This document shows, piece by piece, positions 1-12,677 of a stretch of 64,000 bases of DNA. Positions within the stretch are counted from its first letter, which is position 1, and each line of letters opens with the position of its first letter. Source of the stretch: Aphanomyces cochlioides. Lineage: Eukaryota > Oomycota > Saprolegniomycetes > Saprolegniales > Verrucalvaceae. The notes below the pieces were generated by a model. The model was not told where the DNA came from and ran no database searches. It worked only from the letters and a program-made list of their open reading frames with translations. Position numbers and translations under genes: made by a program. The DNA is taken from NCBI GenBank assembly GCA_019828595.1, contig JAHQRK010000006.1, positions 1,984,001 to 2,048,000 on the forward strand, in the 5' to 3' direction.

Positions 1-11
1 AAAAAGCCAGC

Positions 12-1643
12 ATGGGACGGGAACAAACGACCGCCAAGGCAAGAATGAGTGAGAGACCTCCATTGACCAAGATCTATCAGCGAGGGGCATCATTAACCCA
101 AATTAGACCTCGTAGTCCCGAAGTCCGAGTGGAATCAACGGCAAATGAGCCCATTGAAATCGACGATGACTCCAGTGATGAAGATGGATCAGCTGAAAAG
201 TCTCCTATCAAGCCTGCCAAGAAGGTGAAAGTTGTAAAACCTGCATTGACCACCAAAGGAAAAATGAAGAAGGCATCCAAAAGTAAGCCATCTTTGGATT
301 CAAAGCCATCTGAGATGCCCAAAGTGAGAGAACAATCACCCAAGCGCGAGTCGATTTTGCATGAAAAGTCAACTGAGGCACCGTCAGTAAAAGAAAAATC
401 ACAAGAAATGGTCAAGACGATATCCCCATCAAAGGCAAACGACGAAAAACCTCGTAAGAGCAACGTGGACAAAGAAAAGGTCAAAGCCATGGTGATATTG
501 CGCACGCGAGCTACGGTTGCATTTATTCGATACTTGCGAAGCAAAGGACACCAAACTGGTGACACAAATTCTCTGTTGTCGCAATTCTTTTTGGAACAAC
601 CGAAATTTCGTGCGAGTCAGCTGAACGAAGAAAGACTTGGTCGATACTCAAAAGGAATTTTGTCCATGAAGAATGGTAAACTATCAGTGCATGCACTGAA
701 AAATATTCCTTTTCGCACAATTAGTCTTCGACAAGTCCATGAGAAAAATATCTCATACACGCTCGGATTTTGCTTGCGATTTTGCCACTTCGTTGTCAGT
801 AGTTATCCTTCTGGTTGTGATCTTGCTCCTGCGATCGAAGCCTTTTGTAATCAGTTTGGCATCCGTTGGCAAGATGTAATTGTCCTGAAGTCATTGTTGG
901 CATTCTACTGTAGCCGAATCCTCCAACTCAATGACAAACATGCCCAAACAGAGTTGACTGTGTGTCGTGGTGCCGAGCAAGAAATCCTTCGCCTTGTATC
1001 GCTTTTGTTGGTTGTGTGGCTAAAGCAAGAGTACCGACAGTGCAAAGCTCCATGGATTCAGGCTCTTAATCAATTTCGACACAAATATCACATGCCAAAG
1101 ATGAAGTTAAATCATTATTCCCTCATGGCGTTTCCATGGCTGAACAATTTCAAGATGAACAAATCTACAGTGGTGTGGACTGTTGAATGGGAGGCAAGCA
1201 AAATACCTCCTAGTCTTCTTAGTCTTTACGTTGAGCATATCCAACCGCAAATGACACCCAACTCTCAAGTCCCATATATTGAAGCCAACTCTTTGATTTT
1301 CCTCGAGCCAATTGATGATAGTGGCGACAATTTGATGCAGAAAACCGAGGAGCATTACTTGCATCAACAGTCGACAGGTCCTCAATCGACGAATGCACTT
1401 GTTGAAAAATCAACACTGAAAGCTCCAATCACGAATACCGCTCTTCCCGCACAAGAATCGACCAAGTCTATCACCACCACCATCACAAAGAAACCTGCAA
1501 AAAAGGCTGAGCGAACAAAACCTGAAGACACAGAGAAGACTGACGCAAACAAGCGACAACGCGTCGAGGAATCACCGCAAAAAGACGCAGTATTCAAGTA
1601 CATATCCTTTATTTCGCTTGCGAACAGTGTGCAGGATATTTGA
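12..1643 (+). CDS. Hypothetical Lys/Ser-rich protein with a globular middle
   Basis: Open frame of 543 codons; I recognise no family. Residues 1-165 are charged and low in complexity (Lys, Ser, Pro, Glu, with an acidic DDDSSDED patch) and look disordered and nuclear. Residues 165-410 are ordinary mixed sequence rich in Leu, Cys, Phe and His that could form a helical domain. The tail from about 430 is again Thr/Lys/Glu-rich and ends near a KRQR basic cluster. The start could be the Met at 12 or the one at 45; the window begins just upstream, so a 5' exon cannot be excluded. A GT...AG pair near 1602-1638 would give a slightly different last few residues. It converges on the minus-strand gene ending at 1648, leaving 4 bp between stops. 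Confidence 0.65.
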   Translation: MGREQTTAKARMSERPPLTKIYQRGASLTQIRPRSPEVRVESTANEPIEIDDDSSDEDGSAEKSPIKPAKKVKVVKPALTTKGKMKKASKSKPSLDSKPSEMPKVREQSPKRESILHEKSTEAPSVKEKSQEMVKTISPSKANDEKPRKSNVDKEKVKAMVILRTRATVAFIRYLRSKGHQTGDTNSLLSQFFLEQPKFRASQLNEERLGRYSKGILSMKNGKLSVHALKNIPFRTISLRQVHEKNISYTLGFCLRFCHFVVSSYPSGCDLAPAIEAFCNQFGIRWQDVIVLKSLLAFYCSRILQLNDKHAQTELTVCRGAEQEILRLVSLLLVVWLKQEYRQCKAPWIQALNQFRHKYHMPKMKLNHYSLMAFPWLNNFKMNKSTVVWTVEWEASKIPPSLLSLYVEHIQPQMTPNSQVPYIEANSLIFLEPIDDSGDNLMQKTEEHYLHQQSTGPQSTNALVEKSTLKAPITNTALPAQESTKSITTTITKKPAKKAERTKPEDTEKTDANKRQRVEESPQKDAVFKYISFISLANSVQDI

Positions 1644-1647
1644 ATTT

Positions 1648-3145
1648 TAAGATTTGTAAATACCGATTGTATCAAGGTATCGTTTCAACACGTCAAGAAC
1701 ATCCGCCCTGGGTGCATCCTTGGAAAGCCCTAAAAGCAATTTGACATCATCCTCAAACGCTCGAAGCGTTTTCATGACCGAAAGGACATCCTATCATTGG
1801 TCATGAGGGACTTCGTGCCTTGAACAATACCAATAGAGTTGGAACAACGTCTTCGATCTGCCCAACATTCAATGTGCGCATACATTGAGTCAAAATCATG
1901 TGAATGGCAACTCCTGAGGGCGCTAACTGTTTCTCGAGAGCAGAATAGTCCTGAACGATTTGTGCAATGAGCTGCTTCAACTGTAGTTCGAACAGATTTT
2001 AGACATACTTGTGAGTTGTGAGCTTACTTTATCCAAGGAGGTATACTTGTGAGCTCGATCGCTTGACGCAGTGGCGTTTTCGAGCTTGGAGTCCTACAAG
2101 AGCACATTATAGCCTCTCTGACTTTCTGAATTCTACCTTGGTCATTCCAAATATCATTTCAACGTCCTCGACAAATTTGAAGAGAGGAGGGACACTTCGA
2201 GCTATCCTTTGTACTTGTTTTACATGTGAAGGCAGCTCCGCCACCGACGATATGCCGAATTGACTGCAAAAATGAGCAACCATGTCAATACAAATAAGCC
2301 CGGAGTGAGTTTTTGAATCATTTGTCAGCTCGACGGCATGGCCATCCACATCGAGAATCATTCGTGATGGCCCATGGCCCTCTGGGTGTGAAACCACACG
2401 CAGCTTTTGTAGCAATTTATCTCGGCGCATCGCGTCTTTTGCTGGCTCTGAAGGAGGAGTTGAAGAGCCTGACCGACGTGGGATCGTTTGTTTTATCTTC
2501 AGAGCATCTATTAATAGCTCTTGTTGCAACATTTCGTTTTGGAGCTGACAAAACTAAAGGGGGAGTCAGATTTGATGGCATCAAGGCACAAGAACCCTCA
2601 ATTCTCTCCGACTCGGCTGGTTCTTCATGACTGATTGCAAATTATCAACTTCAGCTGTTAAAGTGTCGACTGTCTGTGCTGAGATGGTAAAGGAAATCAA
2701 AAACAAACGACAAGAGATGATGTATCGTCAGAAGGATATCTGAATGGTCGCGAAATATATGCGCAAGTGTGTGTTGGATCAACTCCAGGCGACAAATGGC
2801 TGGATTCAAGGCATGATCAACACTACCTCCTGTGACGTTCTCTAAGTCGTCCACAACTTTGCGGATCTACTCAAGTACACGGTCAAGCCGCTAATAGTCG
2901 TTTCTTACTTGCTGCAACACTTCAGCATTTCCTAGAGGTTCGCTGTTGTCCTTGTCATCTTCGCGTGTTTGAAGCGTGGTCCTGATCTTTTCCAACTGGC
3001 GCAATCGCTGCTCAGCACGGAACTGTTGGTTCCTCGCATCATGGAGTTGCATTTTGAGCTTACGAACAGTTTGTTCATACTGCGTTTGAGTCGTGGCGTG
3101 GTTGAGACTTAGACCGCTTACCTCTGCGGCCGACTTCAGCCCCAT
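1648..3145 (-). CDS. CEP70-like centrosomal coiled-coil protein (multi-exon)
   Basis: At least six minus-strand exons can be followed through short GT...AG introns (for example 3080-3121, 42 bp). The N-terminal exons are heptad-like coiled coil (YEQTVRKLKMQLHDARNQQF region). The long exon 2107-2532 holds a helical stretch with HFCSQFGISSVAELPSHVKQ, and the last exons contain LNVGQIEDVVPTL and FEDDVKLLLGLSKDAP, in the order and spacing I associate with the C-terminal domain of vertebrate CEP70. CEP70 organises microtubules at the centrosome and basal body, which suits a flagellated cell. The protein would be about 380 residues, shorter than human CEP70 (about 600), so the N-terminus may be lost or misread: an LTR retrotransposon begins about 180 bp upstream. 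Family call is moderate; that a real spliced gene is here is more certain. Confidence 0.5.
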
Positions 3146-3327
3146 GATCTCGGACTGTCCTTTACTTGATTATGGGCGGAATTTATGCCAATTAAGCTCT
3201 CAATTGCCAGGAAACTACCAGCTGTGGCGAAATGTGTGTCATTCGTGTATTTCGCCCGGATCCGTTTCGTCGGATCCGTGGAAGGACAACGGATGATGCC
3301 TCGATAATCCTCGATCAGATCCGTCGC
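3146..3327. other. Spacer before the gypsy LTR, already ATCCG-rich
   Basis: No gene. The part from about 3240 has the same dense ATCCG/CGGAT pentamers as the adjoining retroelement (for example 3261-3281, 3289 and 3319) and does not match the sequence upstream of the 3' LTR. It may be a remnant of a related copy or an LTR extension lost at the other end. Confidence 0.5.
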
Positions 3328-3651
3328 TGAAGATCCGTTCACGGGTCTTCAGTGGTTCGAACGGATCACAAGAGCCTTTGCCAATTACACCCATTACTAA
3401 TGAGTTGCAGTTCAAGAAAGTCAAGCCCACTGCGTCACTGCCACGCGAGTCTATCTTCATCCCCTTATAGCTATACTTTTCTGCATATGTAGGACACTTT
3501 AAGAACCTTTAATGACAATCGTTTTACCCTTAAAACTCACGCATGGTTGTACCGCTCTGGTGCCGCTGTCTCCCCAACCGCGCCACCTGAACGCTGATCG
3601 TCCGTTCGCCCCGCGCACAAGTATCCACAAAACCCGATATTTACTGCCACA
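3328..3651 (+). repeat. 5' LTR of the gypsy element
   Basis: About 324 bp, TG...CA bounded. It opens with an imperfect palindrome that is perfect in the 3' copy at 14261-14280 (AAGATCCGTTCACGGATCTT). The end is set by loss of identity after CTGCCACA. Confidence 0.85.
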
Positions 3652-3699
3652 TTAGAGAAGCAGGGTAGTGTGCGCGCTTGCTGAACGACAAACAAAGAA

Positions 3700-6600
3700 G
3701 TGAGAACAATGTCATCAACGAAAGAGAAACCATCCACCACGGCCTCAAGGCAATCCGCCCGACTCTTAGGAATGGATCCCGAATACGGAGCGTACGAGAA
3801 ACCCCCTCGATCAAGAAAAACGAAAGAAAACGCGGATGCCGCAATAATTGAAGTCATTGACAGTCCTGAAGATGTTAATCCGTACGAAGTACCCGAAATG
3901 GGCGGATCTATCCTCACGGATGAAGCGATCCGTGCTGGGAATCGAGACCCTGAACATGATCCCGATGTCTCGCCTCTATCAATGATTCCACCGAAGATAC
4001 AAGCTGTCGAAAGTCCTCCTACGGATATGAAACTTGACGGATCTACTCCGCCGGACAACTCGGATGAGGAAAATCCGTTTGTGACGTCTGTGGAGACGAA
4101 TGATGATGATGTAACAGACAACTCTCCGAGCGTTTCTTATGAAGACAAACGGACTGACGACCAACCGCATCACCACATGATTCAAAGTAACCAAACCGAG
4201 CCGATCATTGAGCTTCCCGCGGATGGACCATCCGGTCCGGGTTACCTGATCATCCGTGAGATGGAGAAATTCATGAAAGAAGCTACCAACTACTCCGTTT
4301 CGACGATGCAGCGGGACTACAATCAGTTCGAACTTGAAGTGCGGACGATACAAGCCCGACAGTTTGAAATCCTGAGAAACGAACTGACTGCACAACGCGA
4401 ACGGTTGAGACTCGAAACAGATGCTCGGATTTTTGCATCTGAGATTATCAAGCAAGACGAATCAAGAGAACGTGATCGAATCCGTGTCTTCTACGGATAC
4501 ATGGAGCATCTGAAGTTACAATTTGAAGAGCAAGTGATGATTCGTGTCAGCGCTGCCAGCGAGGAAATCCGAGTACGGATGTCCGAATCGATTAGTGAAA
4601 TCCGCGAACGGATCCGCCAAGAGTTTCTTGCCTATCCTGAGTTCCAGGCTGCTGTACAAGACGCCGTCATGGCGAATCGACGTACATATCAAGACCAACT
4701 TGGCCTAAGGACGAGGGAAGTGAAGGAACTCAAGGGACTTCAGACTCAATCCGAATTGAAGATCCGTTTGTTGGAAGAAGACGTGGCGATTTATACCACG
4801 GATTTGACCCACTTGGAAAACGAATTGTCTCAATTGAAGTCTGAATACGAATCTCAAGGAACCGAACTTTCAAACGATGAATCCGAGTTACGAAAGATCA
4901 GATCTGAACATGCGCAATTGATCTCCGAAAAATCATTCGCGGATGCTGAATTACGGGACTTCGAGACCGCGCACCGATCTTTGATCCGCTCTACGGAAAC
5001 GGACAACCAGCAAATCCGTTCCGTGAACAACGCTTTGGAAGAAGAACGGACCGAACTGACCACCTCCTTGGAACGGATGCAGTTGGAAATGACAAAGCTC
5101 CAAACGGACAACAACGAAATTCGTTCCATGAACAAAGTTTTAGAAGAGGAACGGATTGAATTAGTTACTTCCCTGGAACGGATGCAGTTGGAACTCCGAG
5201 ATGTTACGACAAGGCGTCAAACAGATTCATTATTGTTGGAAAGCGTCGAGATTGAAAATGCGGACCTAGTTAAACAAGTGGCGACGCACCGAACGAGTGC
5301 AGCCGATTTGGTCAAGAAGATTGGCGATATACAATCCGAGATCAAATCGAAGCAGCGAGTCATCCGTAGTTTCGAAACTTTGAAGCAAGTCCGTGAACGG
5401 ACTGAGCTGAACGGATGCTTGGAGTGTCCTCGACTAAAGAAGCTCATAACCGAGGAACAACAAGCGAAGGAAGATGCTCTTTCCCGAGTGGTTGGACTTC
5501 AAGCAGCTCTTGACCGCGAAATCGACTTATCTCAAGAAGCCCGTGCACTGTCTGAATCCGAGCTTGAAGAGGTCCGTACGGATCGCGATGAACGGATTTC
5601 GCAATTCGAACGTTTATTAGCGGAACAATTGAAGGACCAAAAGGACGCAACGTTCACTCAATGGCATCGTGAAAAGTCCGAGTTGTAAAACTACATCCGT
5701 AGCCTGGAAGACGAAAGTGCGAAGAAACGGATTGCTCTGGAAGAGACGTCCGTTCAACTACAAAAGGCCGAAACCGTACGGATTGAACTGAACGAAGCTG
5801 AACGAGCGATAGCCAATTTGGAGACTGCTATCGAAATACGGGAAGAGAGTATTACAAAACTTACGGGTCAGCTCGAGAAATCCCGGACGGATCATCAGGC
5901 TTTCGAATCCGCTCACCAGTATGCGCAGAATACGATCGCCAGTCTCCAAAGTGTCGTTGATTCCCTAAAATTCGGTCGATCCGACCGGCTGAGAAATTCG
6001 GAGAAGTTACTCGAACAAGCTCAGGCTGGGTACGTCAAGAATCCGAAAAACCCATCCGTTCACGGATTGGACTTCATGGGTTTGCACCGTACGGATGCCA
6101 CCGCTAGCCTGTCGACGAAGTCCCATGGGAGCGCCGGATATCCGGTTCGCCAATTTGCAACGGAACCAACGATCGCATACATCGGTCAAACGCAGACAAT
6201 TCCTCCGGGAACAAGGACGCAACCACTATCGCAACCTGATCAAACTCCGCCCAATCCGTCTCGCAGGTATACGGACCAGAAAGACCCGCTCCGGAATAAC
6301 TTCGGACGCTCCCCGTTTGGCGATGATGGTGGTGACGGAGGTGACGATGGGGATCCTAACGGATCGAATACCGGATCGGATCACGGAAGCATGAGATCCG
6401 TTCGTGGATTCTCTGGAACGCGACGCGGACCTTCGTTTTCGGAGCTTCTCAAGTTCGTTCCAAAGTTGGCATCGACTGCGGAAAAGACGCATATCAAGCT
6501 CTTCTTGGCTACGGTCGAGGATATCCGTATCCAGTATGGTGTGACAGATTTGGAAATACTCCGGATTGTCAACCTCCGTCTTATGGAGACAACCCATCCG

Positions 6601-6972
6601 AAAATTTCGAAATGGTGGGCCGATGAAGCGAGTTTGACTCCGTTCCGTTCGTGGGCTCAGGCGAGGAAATCCTTGTCAGAAAGGTTTGCCGAAACCATTG
6701 ACAACTCACTGGTGGAAGAATATGCAATGGACGGAGTACAGAAGGCTACGGAATCGCTACGTGAATTTGCTGAACGGATGAGTTTCGCTTTAACTCACTG
6801 CCGGATCCCGGATGACATTGCTGTGAAACAGTTTATGCTGGGATGTCGAGACAAGGCTGAAATTTCCTGCCCAAGAACGGAGAAGTTCCGCCAGCCACGA
6901 TCCGAGATTGCATTACGTTCCTCCAGAAGCGAGACATCAACGTCGATAGTAAGCCGAACGGACCGGACCTGA
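3700..6972 (+). pseudogene. gag: Coiled-coil plus Gag frame of the gypsy element, with one in-frame stop
   Basis: One reading frame of about 1090 codons cut by TAA at 5686-5688; the same frame resumes and runs to 6972. Residues 1-200 are acidic and disordered; residues 200-790 are continuous heptad-rich coiled coil, containing a tandem duplication of about 34 residues (both copies include the SLERMQLE motif, DNA about 5011-5208). After a Gly/Asp-rich linker (GDDGGDGGDDGDPNG), residues about 920-1060 resemble retrotransposon Gag (Trp and Phe rich, FRSWAQARKSLSERF). Such a large coiled-coil module ahead of Gag is unusual for the family. A frame change near 6970 separates it from the zinc knuckles. 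Confidence 0.75.
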
Positions 6973-6980
6973 GATCCGCA

Positions 6981-7466
6981 TTGCATGGCGGTTCTAGATC
7001 TGTTCGTGGGCGATCACTGTCTCGGTCTGATACTGATGACACCCTCGAATCGCGGATTATGAACAAGATTCCTCAAGTCGTTGCGATGGCTTTACAACAA
7101 TCTCGGTCGGACCCTCTGTCCCAACCTTCGAACCAGACTCCTAACGGATCACCGCCACCGACAATTCCGGCTCCAAAAATCCGTACGGACGTCGACCAGA
7201 AGATTCAGGATTCGGACCAAGTGGTTTGCGATCGATGCGGATATAGTGGTCATCCGCGAGACCAGTGCTCTTGGCAACGGTTGACGTGTTACCGTTGTAA
7301 CCAATACGGACATCATAGCCGGGAATGCGGCTTGGCCGTTGCTCGACGAGAAGGAGGACGCGGATCGTACTCCGGACGAGGTGGGCGTGGAGGTGGAAGA
7401 GGAGGCGTTACTACTTCCTCATCCGCTCCGCAAGAAAACGGACCAAGCTCGTACGGAACGAATTGA
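6981..7466 (+). pseudogene. Nucleocapsid part of Gag: two CCHC zinc knuckles
   Basis: Contains two knuckles, CDRCGYSGHPRDQC and CYRCNQYGHHSREC, both CX2CX4HX4C, followed by a Gly/Arg-rich stretch. These bind RNA during retrotransposon packaging. It lies in a different frame from the upstream Gag piece, so the break at about 6970 is a frameshift in this copy or a programmed shift. Confidence 0.8.
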
Positions 7467-7544
7467 GAAGAGAGGGACAAGACCCCGGCCGACGGAAGTG
7501 ACCCGGATCTTGTCAAACCTCCTGACCCCGACAACACTTCTTGC

Positions 7545-8216
7545 GTGAAATTGACTTTTGAACGAAACAATGATGAAACTGGACCTGCCCCAAACCGGAT
7601 CGACGAGATTCTAGATCCGTTGCGGAGGGCTATGAATGGAATTACGGATCAAATTGATCCGGTGCGAATGAACGATACCTCGGACGACAAGCGCGTCAGT
7701 CCGAGACGACGAATAAACAAGACTACACTGCCGGATCCTTTGACGACGATCCGGTTAGATGACTCTGACGATACGACGGATCCCTTGGATCCGAACGTGA
7801 AAAATATCACAAACACTGGTCCGGTCGAACGGATCCAAGAAGGGAAGAAACGTGTTAACCGACGGTGTTTACCGGCTACTTGACATGGATTAAGCATTGG
7901 TCAACTCGATGAAGATCCTACAATGAATATACAACCGGGTCCTACTTCAGGGACCCTCAACAGGAACTTAAGTGCCGACCGACGGTCAATTCCGGCGACA
8001 CGAAACGAAGACGTAACGGATTCCCCCTTGGGTTATCCCACACATTTTGAGAATATGGATCCAAGTACTCGGATCCCGAATGGAGATAAACGTGTCAGCC
8101 GACGGATTATACCGGCGACACCAAATGGAGAAGAAACGGATCACACGAGTGGTGTTGGCCGACGGTTTATTCCGGCGACACCATCCGATGGACCAGATCA
8201 CGAAGAAGGCTATTAG
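7545..8216 (+). pseudogene. Linker between Gag and Pol with four RR-x-x-PAT repeats
   Basis: Two overlapping short frames with no known domain. Four imperfect repeats of a motif like RRxIPAT occur at about 7858-7880, 7979-8001, 8098-8120 and 8160-8181, each with the DNA core CCGACGG...CCGGC. They are in more than one frame, which shows small indels have accumulated. The repeat spacing is about 60-120 bp. Function unknown. Confidence 0.55.
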
Positions 8217-11085
8217 AAGGACGACGAACTGTTTGGGAATGGTTCGCTGGATGAAGCTACGGCTCCCAGCAACCTGCCCCCCTCTCGAACCGATACCTGA
8301 GGGACGTACGGATGTATCAAGCGATGATGACGTGGAAGCCAACGGATTTTTTATTGAACAGTCCGGGTGGGACGGGAATTCCCCACCTGTTGAAGTTAAG
8401 ACTGATATTTTTGGCAAACCCGCCCGTAGAGCGGGACACGGCTCCGTTATCACGCCGAGCTACTTTTCGAATGTTCCTCCGGTCCCGGACGAGGAACCCA
8501 ATCCGGATGATCTGTTTTCGCACGCGGCGGTCACGACATCCGTTCCACTTGATCCGTCACATCCGGGTAATCCGTCTCCATCAACGTCTACCCCCGTTTT
8601 TACACCCGCCCAGATTGAAGCCATTATTGCCGGAGATTTCGAGGGAATTGCCGAGACGACGGATGTTGACATTGAAGACAAAATGATCCCCGTTTCTACT
8701 AAGGCGATCGAATCCCAACTTAGAAAAATCCGTGACCGGCGCAAGGATCCGACTCATGAAGAAATGGCTCATGTTATCATGAAGACGTTGAAGAGATCGT
8801 TAACGGACGCTGAACGGCTAACGCTCGAGGTGCCCAGCAGTTTGGATGATCCGAATCGGTGGCTGACTTGGTTTGAGACTACTTTAAACACTTGTGAAGA
8901 AGCCCGAAGAGCTAACCGTGATTTTTCAGCCGACCCGCGAACGGATCGACCGGCCATTGTTGCCGCCATCCGTTGCTTCACCAGCAGCCACATTGAACGG
9001 ATAGCGACGCCTCAACCTGTTATCCCTCCAATATTACGCCATCGTGAGGCAACCGTCTTAAGACCTGCTCTGCGAACAATGCGGACGAAACCACCTCAGG
9101 TTGTTCGTTTTGGTTCTACGGTAGATGCCACCGACGGACATTTTGGATCCGCTACAAAGATCCGTTCGACGAATTTGACAAATACCCAGTTGTCCGGATG
9201 TCTATGGCGTCGTCTCCGTGAAACCATAGCTCTTCACCACAAGTTGTCATCTGCATCGCGTTCAACTCCCTTGGAAGACCCTATTCCGGATGCTTTTGCG
9301 CCTCCGGATCCACCTGACTCATCTGTTACGGACCACTTGTTGACAGCTTCTGTCGACGTACTACCACTAAGCCCGGAGTCAACACTTAGTCCGAGGGCCC
9401 TTCTCAAACGGCGGGCCCGAACCGATCCAACTTACACCGGAGACCTATTCAATTCCGACCCATCCGATACCGGATCGCCGGCTCGACTGATATGTGCGGT
9501 TGGTACAACCACCTCTGCTCCGACGACCCCGGTATCGATATGTGGCGTACCTGTCGAAGCCCTTGTCGACACTGGAGCGACAATAAGCCTCATTAGCAAA
9601 CAGTGCTGGATCCGTGCCGGATGTCCTCAATTACGGAACCCGAAAACGGATATGGTATCCGTCGAAAACCGACCGATTAAGACTCTTGGACAACGGACAT
9701 TCACGGTCCGGATTGCGGATCGTACGGAAATTTTTCCGTTTTACGTCATGCCCACCACGGTTACGGATTGTATTTTGGGCGTCGACTACTTACGAAGAGT
9801 CCATGCTGTGATTGATTTGGCTCACAACGAATTACGGATCCCTGGTGTCTCTAGCCCTCTGCCTCTTATCCGACATCCGTCGGACGGATTTACTTCAACT
9901 TCTGCCCCAACCGGCCACGTGGCCTCGATCACTATGAAACCGAAGAAACCGGAAACGTCCTGGATCGCGATTGAAAACCTCACCTGTTTAAAGGCCAACA
10001 GTTTGCACGTGGTTTGTTGTACTCTCGGTGACCCAATCGCTGACGGATCGGACATTTTGGTTGAGAACTTGCCCGGAGCACTTGCTCCACGGATCGCGTG
10101 TTCGTTGAATACGGTGCGAAATGGAAAATTATGGATTCAGGTGCAGAATCCGACTTCTAACGACATACACCTTGGGCCACAAACCACGATCGGAGTCGGC
10201 ACGACGCTACCAGACGTCTATGCGGATGGCACGGATGATCCGGTACCACCTAAACCACCCGACCCGATGCCGTCCGGACCTTGCTGTACACCACGTAACG
10301 GATACTCAGTCCTTACCCAACAAGTTTACCCCGGAGTGATCACATCCGTCACGGACGAGCGCCTTTCAAGTATTCACCACAGCAAAGTAATCCGTTACGA
10401 AATCCCCATCAACTGGGAGGGGTCTAGTCTCGACCCCATGCAACGGGAAACGATACGGAAACTCTTACTCGAATTCGACATTTTTGTAACGACGTCCAAA
10501 GCTCCCGGTCGAACGGATCGGATCAAGTGCACGATTAATACTGGCAATGCCGCCCCCATCAAGTCCGCTCCGTACCGTGTGTCACAGCGCGAAGGCGAGC
10601 TTATGGAAGCGGAGATCCGTCAATACGAAGACCTCGGCTTGATCCGTCCCTCGACTAGCCCGTGGGCCAGTCCGGTACTCATGATCTGGAAAAAGGAGGG
10701 CTCGATCCGTTTTTGTATTGACTACCGCAAGTTGAATGACGTTACGATCAAAGACCGCTATCCCATGCCGCGAGTGGACGACTTACTGGATGTCCTTGGA
10801 AAGTCGAAATACTTCTCGACGATGGATGTTGCGTCAGGGTACTTGAACGTACGGATGGAAGAAGATTCAATTCCGAAAACGGCTTTTGTTTGCAAATTCG
10901 GATTATACGAATGGCTCGTAATGCCGTTCGGATTATGCAACGCCGTGCCCCAGTTTGAACGACTCATGGAAAACGTACTCCGTGACCAACTATGGATGTC
11001 TTGTTTGGTCTATTTGGATGACGTCATTGTCTTTAGCCGCGATTTTGCCACTCACATATCCAGACTCCGCGACGTGCTCACGTGA
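8047..11085 (+). pseudogene. pol: Pol 5' part: protease and reverse transcriptase
   Basis: Frame of 1012 codons. An aspartic protease signature VDTGATISLIS lies near residue 505. The reverse transcriptase palm follows from about residue 850: IRFCIDYRKLN, YPMPRVDDLL, FSTMDVASGY, and the catalytic YLDD box near residue 987. The frame stops at a TGA (11083-11085) directly after VLT, within the RT thumb region; the same frame continues for 75 codons after it, so this is a nonsense mutation (CGA to TGA would explain it) rather than a domain end. The N-terminal 400 residues match nothing I know. Confidence 0.85.
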
Positions 11086-12677
11086 TTGCAATCCGCGGGA
11101 TTCAAGCTGAAGATGTCCAAGTGTCATTGGGGAAAAACATCCGTTGCGTTTTTGGGACATATTGTTACTCCGGCGGGGATTTTGCCAAATCCGTTTTGCG
11201 AGTCCGTCCGTTACGGAATGTCGCGGAAGTCCGTGCATTTTTGGGCCTCGCCGGATATTTCCGACGGTTTATTCAAGGATTTGCAGCGATATCTCGTCCG
11301 CTCGAAAAACTGAAAACTGCTGAAATTTTTGAATGGACCCCCGAATGCAACGACGCGCTCGAAAACTTGAAACGGAAACTTGTTTCGCCTCCAATTTTGG
11401 CGTATCCGATTATTGACGAACCGTTTTTTGTCATGGTGGATGCTTGCCCTATTGCCGTAGGAGCCGTCCTTATGCAACGCCAAGATGGTCGCGACCGTGT
11501 TATCCATTATGCCAGCCAAGCGCTTGACGTTACACAGCAGAAATGGATACACAAAAAGGACAGGATTTCGGAAATCGAATGCTACGGAGTTGTGTGGGCC
11601 ACAAAGAAATTTCGTCCGTATATTGATCGTCGTCCGTCTACGATCTATACGGACCACAGTGCGCTCGTTTGGCTTTGCAAAACCGGATCACAGTCCAGCA
11701 ACTGTAAACTTGCACGTTGGGCTGTACACCTCCAAAGCCTCGAATTTACTGTTGTTCACCGCCCCGGTTCTCAGATGGGATGTGCTGACGGATTATCTCG
11801 ACGACCGGCCTATTCGTCGCTCAAGGAAGTTTCCAACTCCGCCGGATTTTCCTATGATGGCGAGCGTGACGAATGGATCCGTACGTCCGTGCCACAAGTA
11901 TGTACTGTCTTACCGACGCAAAATCCGGTCGAAATATCCGGTCCGACATCCGTTTCGCTAGACATCAATTCCTCTCGTCCGGAACCGTCACAAGATCCGG
12001 GGACGGATCTTCTCCATCCGGGGGAGGGAGATGAAGCGGATGAGGGTGAAAACCATCCGGACGTCGCGAACACGAATGATGAAGTTACAATAACGGATAT
12101 CCCAGGCGATAATTTGCCACGATTCACCAGAGAGAAATACAACCTGCCACCAAAATTGCTACGGATTGAACAGGCGAAGGACCCGTTTATCCAATCAGTT
12201 AAAGCATACGTTCTCGACAAAGCCATTCCCATGGATCCGGAAGTACTCAGCATCCTGACACGAACTGGACAAAACTTCTTGGTCGATAAGAAGATCCTCT
12301 ATCGACGCACCATTTTGAAATCACCTTTCAGAAATCCGGTGGTCACGCGAGTCCCGGTGATTCCAATTACAATGATCCGTACAATCCTGGAACTCTGCCA
12401 CGATTCATCCCTATCCGGCCACTTCGGCGTGACACGGACGGCGGATCGAGTGAAACGAATCGGATACTGGAAGGGTTGGAGAGAAGACGTGTCGGATTAC
12501 TGTCGGAAATGCATCCGGTGCGGAGCAGCGAAAGGAAGTCGTCCATGGAAACACGGACGGATGCAGCGAATGCCCGTTTTACAAACTTCGTGGTCCGTTC
12601 AGTTTCCTCATAGTCGACGCCCTCGGACCATTTCCTCCGACACCACAAGGCAACAAATACGTTTTAATTTTCATTGA
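11086..12677 (+). pseudogene. pol: Pol middle: RT connection, RNase H and integrase zinc finger
   Basis: Starts in the RT frame (AFLGHIVTPAGI), shifts frame near 11180, and continues with VRAFLGLAGYFRRFI, the RNase H segment (VMVDACPIAVGAVL, YTDHSALVWL) and the CADGLSRR tail. After an acidic linker the integrase HHCC finger is visible (HDSSLSGHFG...CRKCIRCG). A second frameshift near 12580 removes the start of the integrase core. The usual DAS of RNase H reads DAC here. Confidence 0.8.
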
